A stretch of DNA of 47,487 nt from an uncultured Alphaproteobacteria bacterium (GTDB lineage Bacteria; Pseudomonadota; Alphaproteobacteria; Rhodobacterales; Rhodobacteraceae). The stretch is taken from positions 1 to 47,487 of the forward strand of contig CACNDI010000018.1 in NCBI GenBank assembly GCA_902619165.1, in the 5' to 3' direction. The translations under genes were made by a program, and so were the position numbers. Below the pieces are notes generated by a model that saw only the letters and a program-made list of their open reading frames with translations, was not told where the DNA came from and did not search any database. Shown one piece after another: positions 8,516-17,605 of the stretch (position 1 is its first letter; each line of letters opens with the position of its first letter).

Positions 8516-8734
8516 ATGGCAAAAGAGGAAATGCTGGAGTTTCCGGGGTTGGTGAAAGAGTTGCTCCCAAATGCGACTTTTAGGGTCGAACTCGAGAATG
8601 GGCACGAAATAATAGCGCATACGGCCGGTAAAATGAGAAAGAATAGGATAAGAGTTCTCGCTGGTGATAAAGTTCAAGTTGAAATGACACCTTATGATCT
8701 TACCAAAGGAAGAATCAACTACCGATACAAATAA
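8516..8734 (+). CDS. infA: Translation initiation factor IF-1
   Basis: 72 residues, the standard length, beginning [19 protein letters not shown] and comprising a single S1/OB fold that occupies the ribosomal A site during initiation. The family core is clear: [33 protein letters not shown] and [16 protein letters not shown] ribosome site lies about 6 bases before ATG. maf follows at once, matching the alphaproteobacterial infA-maf-rng order. Confidence 0.98.
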   Translation: MAKEEMLEFPGLVKELLPNATFRVELENGHEIIAHTAGKMRKNRIRVLAGDKVQVEMTPYDLTKGRINYRYK

Positions 8735-8735
8735 G

Positions 8736-9299
8736 TTGCTTATTCTAGGATCTGGAAGCTTTGCAAGGAAAGATCTATTGATTTCTGTAGGCCTTATTCC
8801 CGATAAAGTAGAAATACCTGATGTAGATGAAAGATTGAAATTAAACGAGAGCCCTCGACACTATGTCAAAAGAATAGCGACCTTAAAAGCAAATGCTATT
8901 AACTCGAAAAAGGGGTCATACGTAATCACTGCTGATACAACGGTTACTGTAGGCAGCCGAGTTTTAATTAAGACTTCTAACGAAATAAAGGCCGAGAGAT
9001 ATTTGAGATTGCTTTCCGGGCGAAGACACAGTGTGTTCACCGCCTTTTGTGTAAAACATAATGATAAAATTGTTCTGAAATTAGTTAAAACAGTTTTGAA
9101 AATGAAATTTCTAACTAATGAGGAGATCAGAGCATATATAGACTCCGGAGAATGGATGAATTGTGCTGGAGCTTACAGTATTCAGGGAAGAGCAAAATGT
9201 TTTTTTCCCTTTATATCCGGGTGTTATTCTAATGTTATTGGGTTGCCTTTGCCGAGCTTGATAGGGGTATTAAGAGCATTGGGGTATTATAGAAAATAA
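8736..9299 (+). CDS. maf: Maf-like nucleotide pyrophosphatase
   Basis: The Maf/YhdE family hydrolyses non-canonical or methylated nucleoside triphosphates to monophosphates, as house-cleaning and possibly cell-cycle control. Family segments are present: LLILGSGSFARKDLL at the start, ITADTTV (the catalytic Asp), LLSGRRHSVFTAF, and CAGAYSIQGRA. The usual SASPRR is replaced by SGSFARK, so one conserved arginine is shifted or lost. I placed the start at TTG 8736, one base after infA's stop, because the family starts directly at this first strand. An ATG at 8694 inside infA is the alternative and would add 14 residues. Confidence 0.9.
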   Translation: MLILGSGSFARKDLLISVGLIPDKVEIPDVDERLKLNESPRHYVKRIATLKANAINSKKGSYVITADTTVTVGSRVLIKTSNEIKAERYLRLLSGRRHSVFTAFCVKHNDKIVLKLVKTVLKMKFLTNEEIRAYIDSGEWMNCAGAYSIQGRAKCFFPFISGCYSNVIGLPLPSLIGVLRALGYYRK

Positions 9300-9300
9300 G

Positions 9301-10338
9301 ATGAAGAGAGAATTGATAATTGAAAAGTTTGGGCCAGGACATGCTGTGATTGTTCTTGATAGGGAAAAGATAGTCGATCTATTTATCGACCCTCCCCCAA
9401 ACGCCAATTTCTACTCCCCAAATACTTTTATTGAGGCAAAAATCCAAAGGAGAATATCAAAAAGAGGAGGTTATTTCGTACAGTTACCCAACGGTTCTAA
9501 CGGGTTTCTTAAATCAAACTCTGTTTATAATGAAGGGGAGGCGGTGGTTTTACTCTCAAAGGTTTTTTTTGATGAAGACAAGCCTCAAAATTTTACCGAT
9601 AAATTGAAAATTAAGTCTAAATATTATATCCTAAACTTGGGTGAGAGTGGATTTTCATTTTCGCGAAAAATCTCAAAAAATTTTAATAGGAACATACTAA
9701 TCCCCGTCCTTCAGGAAAAAATTAGAAATCATAAAAGTATCTTTATAATTTGTAGATCTCGAATAGCTGACATTAACTTCGAAGAGAGTATTGAGGAGTT
9801 AGAGAAAATATTGTCACATTACAACTCCGTTATGAATTCAATATTAAAAAAAAAAATTTATTGTGATGGCCAAGCAAAAAGAAGCGCACTAGATAGGTAC
9901 GTAGTTGAAAAATATTCCGTTATTGAAGAACATGGAATATTTGAGCGATTAGGTTTGTGGGACAAAATAAGTGAACTCAGTAAAAGGAAAATTTATATTT
10001 CTAAGGGTTCCTATTTAATTTTAGAGCAAACAAGCGCTTTTTTTGCTATTGACGTAAATTCTGGTAAAAATTTAAATATTGGCGCAGAAGAACTGAATTT
10101 GGTAGCGTGTAGTGAAATCTGTCGAATTATAAAAGTTTTAGGAATTGGCGGTAAAATCATTATTGATTTTTTACCATGCTCCAGATCAAAAAAAAAATTA
10201 ATATATGAATTCATCGTGCGGTTTTTTCTAGATGATATTCCAAAAAATAAAATTTGGGGCTGGACAAATGGAGGTTCTTTTGAGTTAGAGCGCGAAAGAG
10301 ACAAAAGCCCATTAAAGCTATTACTTTGGGATAATTAG
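9301..10338 (+). CDS. rng: Ribonuclease E/G family protein, short form
   Basis: A single-strand-specific endoribonuclease of the RNase E/G family. The N-terminal ~110 residues include an S1-like OB fold (IQRRISKRGGYFVQLPNGSN). The catalytic core has the two Mg2+-binding aspartates in AIDVNSGKN (Asp251) and IIIDFLP (Asp289). At 345 residues it ends before the zinc-link cysteine motif and the C-terminal scaffold of E. coli RNase E. Such minimal versions after maf are usual in alphaproteobacteria. A yacG-type zinc protein gene often follows; here tRNA-Phe follows instead. Starts at ATG one base after maf. Confidence 0.93.
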   Translation: MKRELIIEKFGPGHAVIVLDREKIVDLFIDPPPNANFYSPNTFIEAKIQRRISKRGGYFVQLPNGSNGFLKSNSVYNEGEAVVLLSKVFFDEDKPQNFTDKLKIKSKYYILNLGESGFSFSRKISKNFNRNILIPVLQEKIRNHKSIFIICRSRIADINFEESIEELEKILSHYNSVMNSILKKKIYCDGQAKRSALDRYVVEKYSVIEEHGIFERLGLWDKISELSKRKIYISKGSYLILEQTSAFFAIDVNSGKNLNIGAEELNLVACSEICRIIKVLGIGGKIIIDFLPCSRSKKKLIYEFIVRFFLDDIPKNKIWGWTNGGSFELERERDKSPLKLLLWDN

Positions 10339-10378
10339 AGTTGGACAAATAAGTGAACTTAAGGTATCAAATTATCGT

Positions 10379-10453
<75 letters not shown>

Positions 10454-10917
10454 CAAAAATTTTTTCAAATAAGATTAATTTTAATATCGTTTTGAAAAAC
10501 TTTCTTATTTTGTTGAAAATTGGATGGTTAACTAATTGGGAACCCAGTAAATTGGGAAAATGATAATAATACATAACTATTTTTTCGTTTGTATAGGTTT
10601 TTGGTTAGAATCTTTTTAGATAGATTTTACAAAAAGCTAAAAATTCCCCGAATAGATAATGATGAATGGCTGATTGTTCTTAGGTTTTATTTGTAAAGTC
10701 TCGATCGTAATAGTTTTCCAAACTCTTGCTAAAAATCTGTTCTTATAAAACAGTAATTAGAGCAAGAAAGGTATGTTTTATAATAAAGATCAGGATTGCT
10801 ATTTAACCTGCATAGGTTATCATGCGATTACTTTTATAAAAAATTGCAGAGTGTCTAAATCATTTCATTTAAAACTTTTGAGACGTTATGGATAAGCACG
10901 CAAAAAGAAAGAGATAA
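10454..10917. other. 464-bp non-coding region
   Basis: The only intergenic gap longer than 300 bases. I see no ORF with a ribosome site, no second tRNA and no recognisable riboswitch. It contains an imperfect nested inverted repeat (10724-10767) and a repeated short sequence (AATTGGGAA around 10535-10560). It presumably holds the promoter and leader of the exopolysaccharide pair starting at 10918. Confidence 0.6.
10724..10767. repeat. Nested inverted repeat (possible hairpin or operator)
   Basis: Outer arms TCTTGCT (10724-10730) and AGCAAGA (10761-10767) are exact reverse complements. Inside, CTGTT (10737-10741) and AACAG (10749-10753) are also reverse complements around a 7-base loop. A transcript would fold into a two-part stem. 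No T-run follows, so it does not look like an intrinsic terminator. Confidence 0.5.
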
Positions 10918-12975
10918 ATGTCTTTAAATGAAACGAAAAACTTGGTTGGCGATGAGTTTGACTTAGCTCAATTGTTTAAGCTTATATGGTCCTTCAAATA
11001 TAGTTTGCTGATATTTATTATTTTGTCGGTTCCCATATCAGTGTGGGTGTCTACCAGCCAAAAGCCTACATTTAAGGCAGAAACCGTTTTTGAAAAGCCC
11101 AGCAAAAAAGTCGCGCAGAACAGTTCGTTTTTTAACGGCGAACGAGGAATGGGGTTTATGAGCCTTTTAGGCGGTGGCTTGCAAGGAGGAGCAAGTGATA
11201 GTTTTTTCTCCGAGATTAGAAGTGAGTCCTTTTTAAGAACAGTCATTTTAAATAATGGTGAGTTGGATAGTCAGATGGTGCAAGAGCAGTGTCCTTTACC
11301 ATCGAAACAAACCTCTACAACTTTTTTAAGATCATTGCTGATTTCACTTGGTATTTCGGAGAATAAGGATCCTAGCGAAAACCAAAAAATATCTATGTTA
11401 GTGCAATGTGTCAATAATATGCTAGAAATTAATTTCGATAAGCACCGCGCTGGTAAAAGTAGCGCATACCGATTGTCTATAGAAAGTGGGAACCCTGATT
11501 TTTCAGCCAATCTAGCAAATGAAATTGTAAATAAATATTTTACTAGACACAAAAATAATAGGGATGAAAATTTTAAAAATGTAAAAAAATACCTATCGAA
11601 AGTAATAACAGATGCTCAACTTGAATTTGCAGAGGCTAATAAGTTAATGCAAAATTTCAAAATAAAAAATACCCTTCTAATGAACATAAATCCTTCAACT
11701 GTTCCGAAAGAACGTCCGAAAATTGAAGATGGACAAATATTTATTGATAGTTTGTTTGAAGCAGAGTTTAACAGGGAAATTGCTAACCTGAGCCAACTAG
11801 AAAAATCCCTTAGTCAATTGAAACAAGCGCAGTTGAACTTATCAAGTTTTGCTGAGCCAGACCAAGATAATATTATAGCATTTATAGCATCTACAGAAGT
11901 GCAGGGAGTGCTCTCCAGGAATTTTGTTTCATCTATAACAAAGATTGATACTTCAACGGCCAGCACCAGTTTCAAAAATAAAGAGTTAAAAAAAACATTG
12001 AATCAAGAATTGCAAAGCTTAACAAAACAGATCCAAGTTCTAGAAGATAAGATAACCAAGCGAGAAGAAAAAACAATAAAATTAATGTCTATCGAAAATA
12101 AATTCCAGGAACTGGCAATTGATGTTGTAAAGAAAAAGCTCATATTTGAAAGTTTGAAAGATCAGCTGAAAGAAAAAATAATAACTGCGGGTTTAGCGAG
12201 TGTTGAGGAACCAGTTTTACTAACAAAAGCAGTGCCGCCATTTATAAAAGCTTCTCCAAACAATAAGATGATAGTTTTTATGGGAGGTGTACTATCTATA
12301 ATTGCAGGCATTATGTACATTCTTATAAGGCAATTTTTTATGAGAAAGGTATATTCAATTTCACAACTCCGCAATCTAAGTAGGTTTTTAAATTGCTATG
12401 AAATAAAATATAGGCAGTTAATGGATATGGGAGAAAGATCTGATGAAACCGTTATTAGTCAATCGTTTTTTTCGCTCACTAGAGGGAAGGGCAAGCTTGG
12501 CTGCATAATCGATCTTTCACAAAAAACACTCAATAATTCTATGGCTTCAAAGTTTTCTAAGACCTTTGCTAGTTCATTGGCAACAAATGGTTCAAAAATT
12601 GTATGCTTGGATAGGTCAATGAGAAAGATCTCTTTGTCTGGTGGCAGCTTACAGAAAAGTTATTCACCTGAACATAGCGACTTTAATGATCAAGGTACCT
12701 TGGGAAAAAATATTTTAATGTTTAATAATGAAGATGATATGATTGTCTCTGGAGATGTAAAAAAAATTAAAAACAAATATTCAGAGTATGATAACATCAT
12801 TTGTGCTCTAGATAGACAAATTGGTGACCTAACAAAATTCAAATTTATTGAACAATGCGATTTTTATATTTTAATCGGTAAATCTTTTCACTTCGACGAA
12901 TACACTTACAAAAAGTTTTCAAATACTGTTTGGGAGAAAGAACAAAAATGTCTTGGATTTTTTTTGATAGACTGA
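10918..12975 (+). CDS. Wzz/Wzc-like polysaccharide chain-length protein with degenerate kinase domain
   Basis: 685 residues with the layout of a polysaccharide co-polymerase/BY-kinase. Membrane segments lie at ~24-46 and ~449-471, and the periplasmic part between them has heptad-like coiled coils (~200-420). The cytoplasmic C-terminal ~210 residues align in shape with BY-kinases, but the Walker A glycine loop is missing (a region reading DLSQKTLNNSMASKF stands in its place). The A' motif keeps only VCLDRSMR, Walker B is reduced to ICALD, and there is no tyrosine cluster at the end. I infer a pseudokinase acting structurally in capsule or exopolysaccharide export. It overlaps the following Wza-like gene by 28 bases. 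Confidence 0.85.
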   Translation: MSLNETKNLVGDEFDLAQLFKLIWSFKYSLLIFIILSVPISVWVSTSQKPTFKAETVFEKPSKKVAQNSSFFNGERGMGFMSLLGGGLQGGASDSFFSEIRSESFLRTVILNNGELDSQMVQEQCPLPSKQTSTTFLRSLLISLGISENKDPSENQKISMLVQCVNNMLEINFDKHRAGKSSAYRLSIESGNPDFSANLANEIVNKYFTRHKNNRDENFKNVKKYLSKVITDAQLEFAEANKLMQNFKIKNTLLMNINPSTVPKERPKIEDGQIFIDSLFEAEFNREIANLSQLEKSLSQLKQAQLNLSSFAEPDQDNIIAFIASTEVQGVLSRNFVSSITKIDTSTASTSFKNKELKKTLNQELQSLTKQIQVLEDKITKREEKTIKLMSIENKFQELAIDVVKKKLIFESLKDQLKEKIITAGLASVEEPVLLTKAVPPFIKASPNNKMIVFMGGVLSIIAGIMYILIRQFFMRKVYSISQLRNLSRFLNCYEIKYRQLMDMGERSDETVISQSFFSLTRGKGKLGCIIDLSQKTLNNSMASKFSKTFASSLATNGSKIVCLDRSMRKISLSGGSLQKSYSPEHSDFNDQGTLGKNILMFNNEDDMIVSGDVKKIKNKYSEYDNIICALDRQIGDLTKFKFIEQCDFYILIGKSFHFDEYTYKKFSNTVWEKEQKCLGFFLID

Positions 12976-14141
12976 GCGCAGTGCAATTCTTTTTAGTGTA
13001 TATAAAGAAGATTCCATTTTGGTTGGTGATTTTGATTTGGTTGCTTTCTATTTCTTCTTGTGGAAGAGTTTATTTCCCCATCGAGCTAAAAACGATATCT
13101 AGGTCTGATAGATCTGAGAAACAAGAAGATATTAATGTTGTTGTTGTGCCAATGACCTTTAAAAATATAAAATCAGCTAATAAGACTCCTTATAAACGCT
13201 TTATTGTAGAAGCAGGCGACTTGAAAGAACCTGCTAAATTGGTCTCTGCGGAGTTCGCTTTGCTGGAGAAGCATCCAACTGTAAATAACCCTGGTCCTTA
13301 TCTCATTGGAGTTGGCGACGTTATAGAATATGAGGAATTAGTTAATACTGTTACGCAAAATGTGAGAGCAAGTAGGAGACTTGCAGTTAATGAAGACGGT
13401 TTAATAAATTTTTTTCAGTTAGGTAGGATAAATGCAGAGGGAAAGACCCTCTCGGAATTAGAGGACTTAATCTACAAAAAAGTGGTTGAAACTGGTGGAA
13501 ACACAGATTTTAACTTGTTTATAAGCGATTTTAGAAGCAAGTCCTTTTCTGTGTCACTCGGGAATGTTACTAAATCAATGCCCTACGTTTCTACACCAAC
13601 GTTTATTAAGGATATTTTAGGGGAGACTAACGTGTCTACAACTGTAGACAAAAAAATTTCAATTTTTCGTGGAAGCGAAGTGTACGTGCTTTCATACAAT
13701 AAACTGTTAAGGGATACTCGAAAGAATATTCGAGTATTTCCAGACGATAGGATTTTTGTCGAGCCTTTAAATTATAAGAAAGAAAAAGTTTTAATTGTTG
13801 GGGAGACAGGCGCTCAAAGAGCAATAGCTATAAATTCAAATTTACGCCCCTCATTATCTGACACCATTTTCTCTGGCACCGTACTGAACAATACAACCTC
13901 AGATTTCAGCCAAATATATGTTTTAAGAAAAAAGAAAATGATGTTTCAGGCTTACCATCTAGATATAACCGATCCGACAAGAGTTAGTTTAGCTAATCAG
14001 TTTGAAATGAGGCCGGACGATATAGTTTTCGTGGCCACTCAGCCACTTTCACTCTACAGCAGAACATTGTCTCAGATTCTCGGGTCTACTGGCTTAACAA
14101 TACAAGCTAGGGATACTATCAGAACTGAACTAGGAAACTAA
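12948..14141 (+). CDS. Wza/KpsD-like polysaccharide export lipoprotein
   Basis: 397 residues. An outer-membrane polysaccharide export protein: the hydrophobic segment WLVILIWLLSISSC is a lipoprotein signal with lipobox ISSC (Cys38 from this start). The Poly_export domain begins at GPYLIGVGDVIEYEE and continues to INFFQLGRINAEGKTLSELE, followed by SLBB-like regions. I chose ATG 12948 because GGGAG precedes it and translation would be coupled to the overlapping upstream gene. A GTG at 12996 would give a more typical signal peptide length and is a real alternative. Partner glycosyltransferases, flippase and polymerase are not in the window. Confidence 0.87.
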   Translation: MSWIFFDRLSAVQFFLVYIKKIPFWLVILIWLLSISSCGRVYFPIELKTISRSDRSEKQEDINVVVVPMTFKNIKSANKTPYKRFIVEAGDLKEPAKLVSAEFALLEKHPTVNNPGPYLIGVGDVIEYEELVNTVTQNVRASRRLAVNEDGLINFFQLGRINAEGKTLSELEDLIYKKVVETGGNTDFNLFISDFRSKSFSVSLGNVTKSMPYVSTPTFIKDILGETNVSTTVDKKISIFRGSEVYVLSYNKLLRDTRKNIRVFPDDRIFVEPLNYKKEKVLIVGETGAQRAIAINSNLRPSLSDTIFSGTVLNNTTSDFSQIYVLRKKKMMFQAYHLDITDPTRVSLANQFEMRPDDIVFVATQPLSLYSRTLSQILGSTGLTIQARDTIRTELGN

Positions 14142-14264
14142 ATGGATCAAGGCTAATTTTTTGAGATTATCTGACTTCTAAAGGGTGTGGTGATTTTGCG
14201 CATTTTTTCTGTTTTTTTCTGTATATTTATAATTGATTTCAGTATATAACAAGAATATCGGTAT

Positions 14265-14271
14265 AAGGGGG
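14265..14271 (+). promoter_or_regulatory. Ribosome binding site deciding the nuoA start
   Basis: AAGGGGG lies 6 bases before GTG 14278. This strong site selects the GTG and rejects the upstream TTG at 14233, which would add 15 residues not usual for NuoA. Confidence 0.75.
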
Positions 14272-14277
14272 ACTTCA

Positions 14278-14643
14278 GTGATTGGGTATTTAGAGGAATA
14301 CTTTCCACTAGTTATTTTTTTTGGTTTGGCGCTAATTTTTGGTCTAATTTTGATGCTGGCCCCATTAGTTGCAGCAGTATCTAATCCCGACTCAGAAAAA
14401 AATTCAGCGTATGAGTGTGGTTTTGAACCTTTCGAAAGTGCGAGGTTACAATTTGATATCAGATTTTATTTGGTAGCAATTCTATTTGTAATATTTGATT
14501 TAGAGGTAGCTTTTTTATTTCCCTGGGCGGTTGGATTTCAGCATATTGGGTCACTAGGTTTTTGGTCGATGATGTTGTTTTTATTGATTCTGACGATAGG
14601 GTTTCTATATGAGTGGAAGAAAGGGGCATTGGAGTGGGAATAA
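14278..14643 (+). CDS. nuoA: NADH-quinone oxidoreductase subunit A
   Basis: 121 residues from the GTG start, the normal NuoA length. Small membrane subunit of complex I with three transmembrane helices (~8-30, ~62-82, ~91-112). The conserved loop [12 protein letters not shown] includes the cysteine exposed in the deactive form in mitochondrial homologues, and [20 protein letters not shown] carries the acidic membrane residues characteristic of the family. It opens an uninterrupted 14-gene nuo operon and overlaps nuoB by 10 bases. Confidence 0.97.
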   Translation: MIGYLEEYFPLVIFFGLALIFGLILMLAPLVAAVSNPDSEKNSAYECGFEPFESARLQFDIRFYLVAILFVIFDLEVAFLFPWAVGFQHIGSLGFWSMMLFLLILTIGFLYEWKKGALEWE

Positions 14644-15167
14644 CAACGAAAAACGATCTTTTGGGCGATAACTATGTCAATGATCAAGAAATATCGCTGG
14701 CTGGAATTAGTAATAAAGGGTACATCCTGACAACAGTTAATGACGTTATAAACTGGTCTAGAACCGGCAGTTTATATTGGATGACCTTCGGTTTAGCATG
14801 CTGTGCTGTTGAAATGATGCACACCTCTATTCCTCGTTATGATCTTGAACGCTTCGGAGCAATACCTCGAGGGAGTCCGAGACAATCCGATTTGATGATC
14901 GTTGCCGGTACGCTGACTAACAAAATGGCTCCAGCCTTAAGAAAAGTATATGATCAAATGCCTGAGCCAAGATATGTAATCTCAATGGGAAGTTGTGCTA
15001 ACGGAGGTGGATATTACCATTATTCATACTCTGTAGTGAGGGGATGTGATAGAATCGTACCCGTTGATATATATGTTCCGGGGTGTCCTCCAAGTGCTGA
15101 AGCTCTTCTCTATGGCATTATGCAGTTACAAAAAAAGATAAGAAGAACTGGAACTGTGAAGCGTTGA
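14634..15167 (+). CDS. nuoB: NADH-quinone oxidoreductase subunit B
   Basis: 177 residues. It binds the terminal iron-sulfur cluster N2 that reduces quinone. The ligands are in [10 protein letters not shown] (two adjacent cysteines), MGSCANGGG and [11 protein letters not shown]. The start is placed at GTG 14634, with AAGGGG 7 bases upstream and overlapping nuoA's end; a GTG at 14613 in the same frame is the alternative. Together with NuoC and NuoD it forms the quinone-site module. Confidence 0.97.
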   Translation: MGITTKNDLLGDNYVNDQEISLAGISNKGYILTTVNDVINWSRTGSLYWMTFGLACCAVEMMHTSIPRYDLERFGAIPRGSPRQSDLMIVAGTLTNKMAPALRKVYDQMPEPRYVISMGSCANGGGYYHYSYSVVRGCDRIVPVDIYVPGCPPSAEALLYGIMQLQKKIRRTGTVKR

Positions 15168-15168
15168 T

Positions 15169-15768
15169 ATGGTTGATACTACAAGCCTTCAAATCAATTT
15201 AAGTGACACTCTACGTGAATCCGTGCTTAGCATTAAAGAAGAACATAGCCACATTATCTTTGATATTCAGCCTAATGCTATTATTGACATGGTAACATAT
15301 TTAAAATCAAAAAAAGGATTTTCTTTTACCACTTTAATAGACATAACGGCAATAGACTTCCCGGCTAGAGATAAAAGATTTCAGCTTGTCTATCATTTCT
15401 TATCTATGACAGAAAATAAAAGATGTAAAATCGTAACAGCTGTATCTGATGAGGAAACTGTAAATAGTGTAACGTCTGTATTTGAGTGTGCTAATTGGTT
15501 TGAGCGTGAAATTTTTGATCTATTTGGAATTAAATTCTCAGCTCACCCTGACCTAAGACGAATTTTGACAGACTATGGGTTTGAGGGACATCCATTAAGG
15601 AAGGATTTTCCTACCACTGGGTTCCTTGAAGTGAGGTATGACGAGGCAGAGAAACGGGTGATCTATGAGCCAACGTCGCTCACTCAAGGTTACAGAGATT
15701 TTGATTTTCTCAGCCCTTGGGATAATCCCAGCCTTTATAAAAATACGATCAAAAATAGTAAGAACTGA
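15169..15768 (+). CDS. nuoC: NADH-quinone oxidoreductase subunit C
   Basis: 199 residues; the 30-kDa peripheral-arm subunit, separate from NuoD as in alphaproteobacteria and mitochondria rather than fused as in E. coli. The family signature is ANWFEREIFDLFGIKFSAHP followed by RRILTDYGFEGHPLRKDFP. It has no cofactor and structurally supports the NuoB/NuoD interface. ATG starts one base after nuoB. Confidence 0.98.
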   Translation: MVDTTSLQINLSDTLRESVLSIKEEHSHIIFDIQPNAIIDMVTYLKSKKGFSFTTLIDITAIDFPARDKRFQLVYHFLSMTENKRCKIVTAVSDEETVNSVTSVFECANWFEREIFDLFGIKFSAHPDLRRILTDYGFEGHPLRKDFPTTGFLEVRYDEAEKRVIYEPTSLTQGYRDFDFLSPWDNPSLYKNTIKNSKN

Positions 15769-15771
15769 ATA

Positions 15772-16965
15772 ATGCTAGATAACAAAAATACAGATAAAAA
15801 TACGCTTACGATGAATTTTGGACCTCAACATCCCGCTGCTCATGGTGTTCTCCGAATGGTTCTTGAGCTTGATGGCGAAATTGTAGAAAGGGTAGACCCA
15901 CATATCGGATTACTTCATAGAGGTACGGAGAAGCTTATGGAGTCTAGAACGTATCTTCAAAATCTTCCCTATCTAGATAGATTGGATTATGTGGCTCCGA
16001 TGAACCAAGAACATGCTTGGTGCATTGCCCTGGAAACATTATGTGATATCAAAATATCTAAAAGATCTTCAGATATTCGGGTTCTATATTGTGAAATAGG
16101 AAGAGTGCTTAACCATTTACTTAACATAACAACACAAGGAATGGACGTGGGAGCGCTTACTCCAATTTTTTGGGGATTTGAAGAGCGTGAAAAGCTAATG
16201 GAGTTTTATGAAAGAGCAAGCGGCGCTCGGCTTCACGCTGCCTTTTTTAGACCCGGGGGTGTGCATCAAGACCTTCCAACGAATTTATTGGAGGATATTT
16301 TCGATTGGGCTGAAAGCTTTCCGGAGAAACTCGATGACCTTGAAGGACTTCTTACAGAGAACAGAATATTCAAGCAACGCAATGTCGATATTGGTGTGGT
16401 ATCAAAAGAAGAGGCCATAGAGCTTGGGTTTTCGGGAGTAATGCTCAGGGGGTCTGGAGTGCCTTGGGACTTGAGGAGGTCTCAACCTTATGAGACATAT
16501 AGCGAATATAAGTTTTCTATTCCAATTGGAAAAAATGGCGATTGTTATGATAGGTATTTGATAAGAATTCAAGAGATGAGAGAAAGTATTAATATAATCA
16601 AGCAAGCTATCAGAAAATTAGAGCATACCGCTGGCGACGATGTTTTGGTTAGAGGAAAATTCACTCCTCCCAAACGTGATGATATGAAGAATTCTATGGA
16701 GGCTTTAATACATCATTTTAAGCTTTATACTGAGGGGTTCCGAGTGCCCAAAGGAAGCATATATTCTTGCGTGGAGGCACCAAAAGGCGAATTCGGAGTA
16801 TTTATCTGTTCTGATGGCACAAATCAGCCTTATAGAGTGAAGCTAAGAGCCCCCGGATTTGTACATCTTTCAGCTATGGAACGAATAACTAAAGGACACC
16901 AGTTGGCTGACGTGTCAGCTATTTTGGGTTCATTAGATATTGTTTTTGGGGAGATTGATAGGTAA
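15772..16965 (+). CDS. nuoD: NADH-quinone oxidoreductase subunit D
   Basis: 397 residues, the 49-kDa subunit related to the large subunit of NiFe hydrogenases. It lines the quinone cavity with NuoB. Visible: [20 protein letters not shown] with the quinone-site histidine region, [20 protein letters not shown], and the terminal [13 protein letters not shown]. The hydrogenase metal-binding cysteines are absent, as expected. Its stop shares a base with the nuoE start. Confidence 0.99.
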   Translation: MLDNKNTDKNTLTMNFGPQHPAAHGVLRMVLELDGEIVERVDPHIGLLHRGTEKLMESRTYLQNLPYLDRLDYVAPMNQEHAWCIALETLCDIKISKRSSDIRVLYCEIGRVLNHLLNITTQGMDVGALTPIFWGFEEREKLMEFYERASGARLHAAFFRPGGVHQDLPTNLLEDIFDWAESFPEKLDDLEGLLTENRIFKQRNVDIGVVSKEEAIELGFSGVMLRGSGVPWDLRRSQPYETYSEYKFSIPIGKNGDCYDRYLIRIQEMRESINIIKQAIRKLEHTAGDDVLVRGKFTPPKRDDMKNSMEALIHHFKLYTEGFRVPKGSIYSCVEAPKGEFGVFICSDGTNQPYRVKLRAPGFVHLSAMERITKGHQLADVSAILGSLDIVFGEIDR

Positions 16966-17603
16966 TGCTCAGAAGGCTCTCAGCAAAGCAGCCAGAGAAA
17001 TTTTCCTTCTCAAAGGCAAATCTCAAATGGGCTAAAGCGCAATTGAAAAAGTACCCTAAAGGTCGGCAAGCTAGTGCAGTGATACCATTATTATGGAAAG
17101 CACAAGAACAAGAGGGGTGGGTCTCAAAGCCGGCAATAGAATTTGTTGCGAACTTTTTAGATATGCCTGAGATTAGAGTTTTGGAAGTGGCTACCTTTTA
17201 CTTTATGTTCCATCTGAAACCTGTGGGATCGAAGGCTCACTTCCAAGTTTGTGGCACAACGCCTTGCATGCTAAGGGGATCTGAGTACTTGATCGACGTT
17301 TGCAAAACCAGAATAAATGGAAAACAACATTCTCTTTCCTCTGATGGGTCTATGAGTTGGGAGGAAGTTGAGTGTTTAGGAGCTTGTGCAAATGCCCCAG
17401 TCGTGCAAATCGGGTCAGATTATTTTGAAGATCTTGACAAAGAGTCATTTGAAAAACTTATCTCTGATGTTGAGACAGATGAATTACTAGTACCCGGCTC
17501 AAGAAGTGGAAGGTTTTCTTCAGAACCTTCAAATATGACAAGAAAATATAGTAGAAAAAAATTGTCAAGTGAGAATGCTTCCGTTGAAAGATTTAGGGGC
17601 TGA
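16965..17603 (+). CDS. nuoE: NADH-quinone oxidoreductase subunit E
   Basis: 212 residues, the 24-kDa thioredoxin-fold subunit carrying the [2Fe-2S] cluster N1a. The four ligands lie in [12 protein letters not shown] and [13 protein letters not shown]. After the ferredoxin-like domain a ~45-residue basic, serine-rich tail ([10 protein letters not shown] and onward) extends beyond the E. coli length; alphaproteobacterial NuoE commonly has such a tail. ATG overlaps the nuoD stop by one base, implying translational coupling. Confidence 0.98.
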   Translation: MLRRLSAKQPEKFSFSKANLKWAKAQLKKYPKGRQASAVIPLLWKAQEQEGWVSKPAIEFVANFLDMPEIRVLEVATFYFMFHLKPVGSKAHFQVCGTTPCMLRGSEYLIDVCKTRINGKQHSLSSDGSMSWEEVECLGACANAPVVQIGSDYFEDLDKESFEKLISDVETDELLVPGSRSGRFSSEPSNMTRKYSRKKLSSENASVERFRG

Positions 17604-17605
17604 AT

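Noticed and set aside
14203..14221. Tandem TTTTTTCTG upstream of nuoA as a regulatory repeat
   Set aside because: Homopolymer-rich and short; in this A/T-rich DNA it is not convincing.
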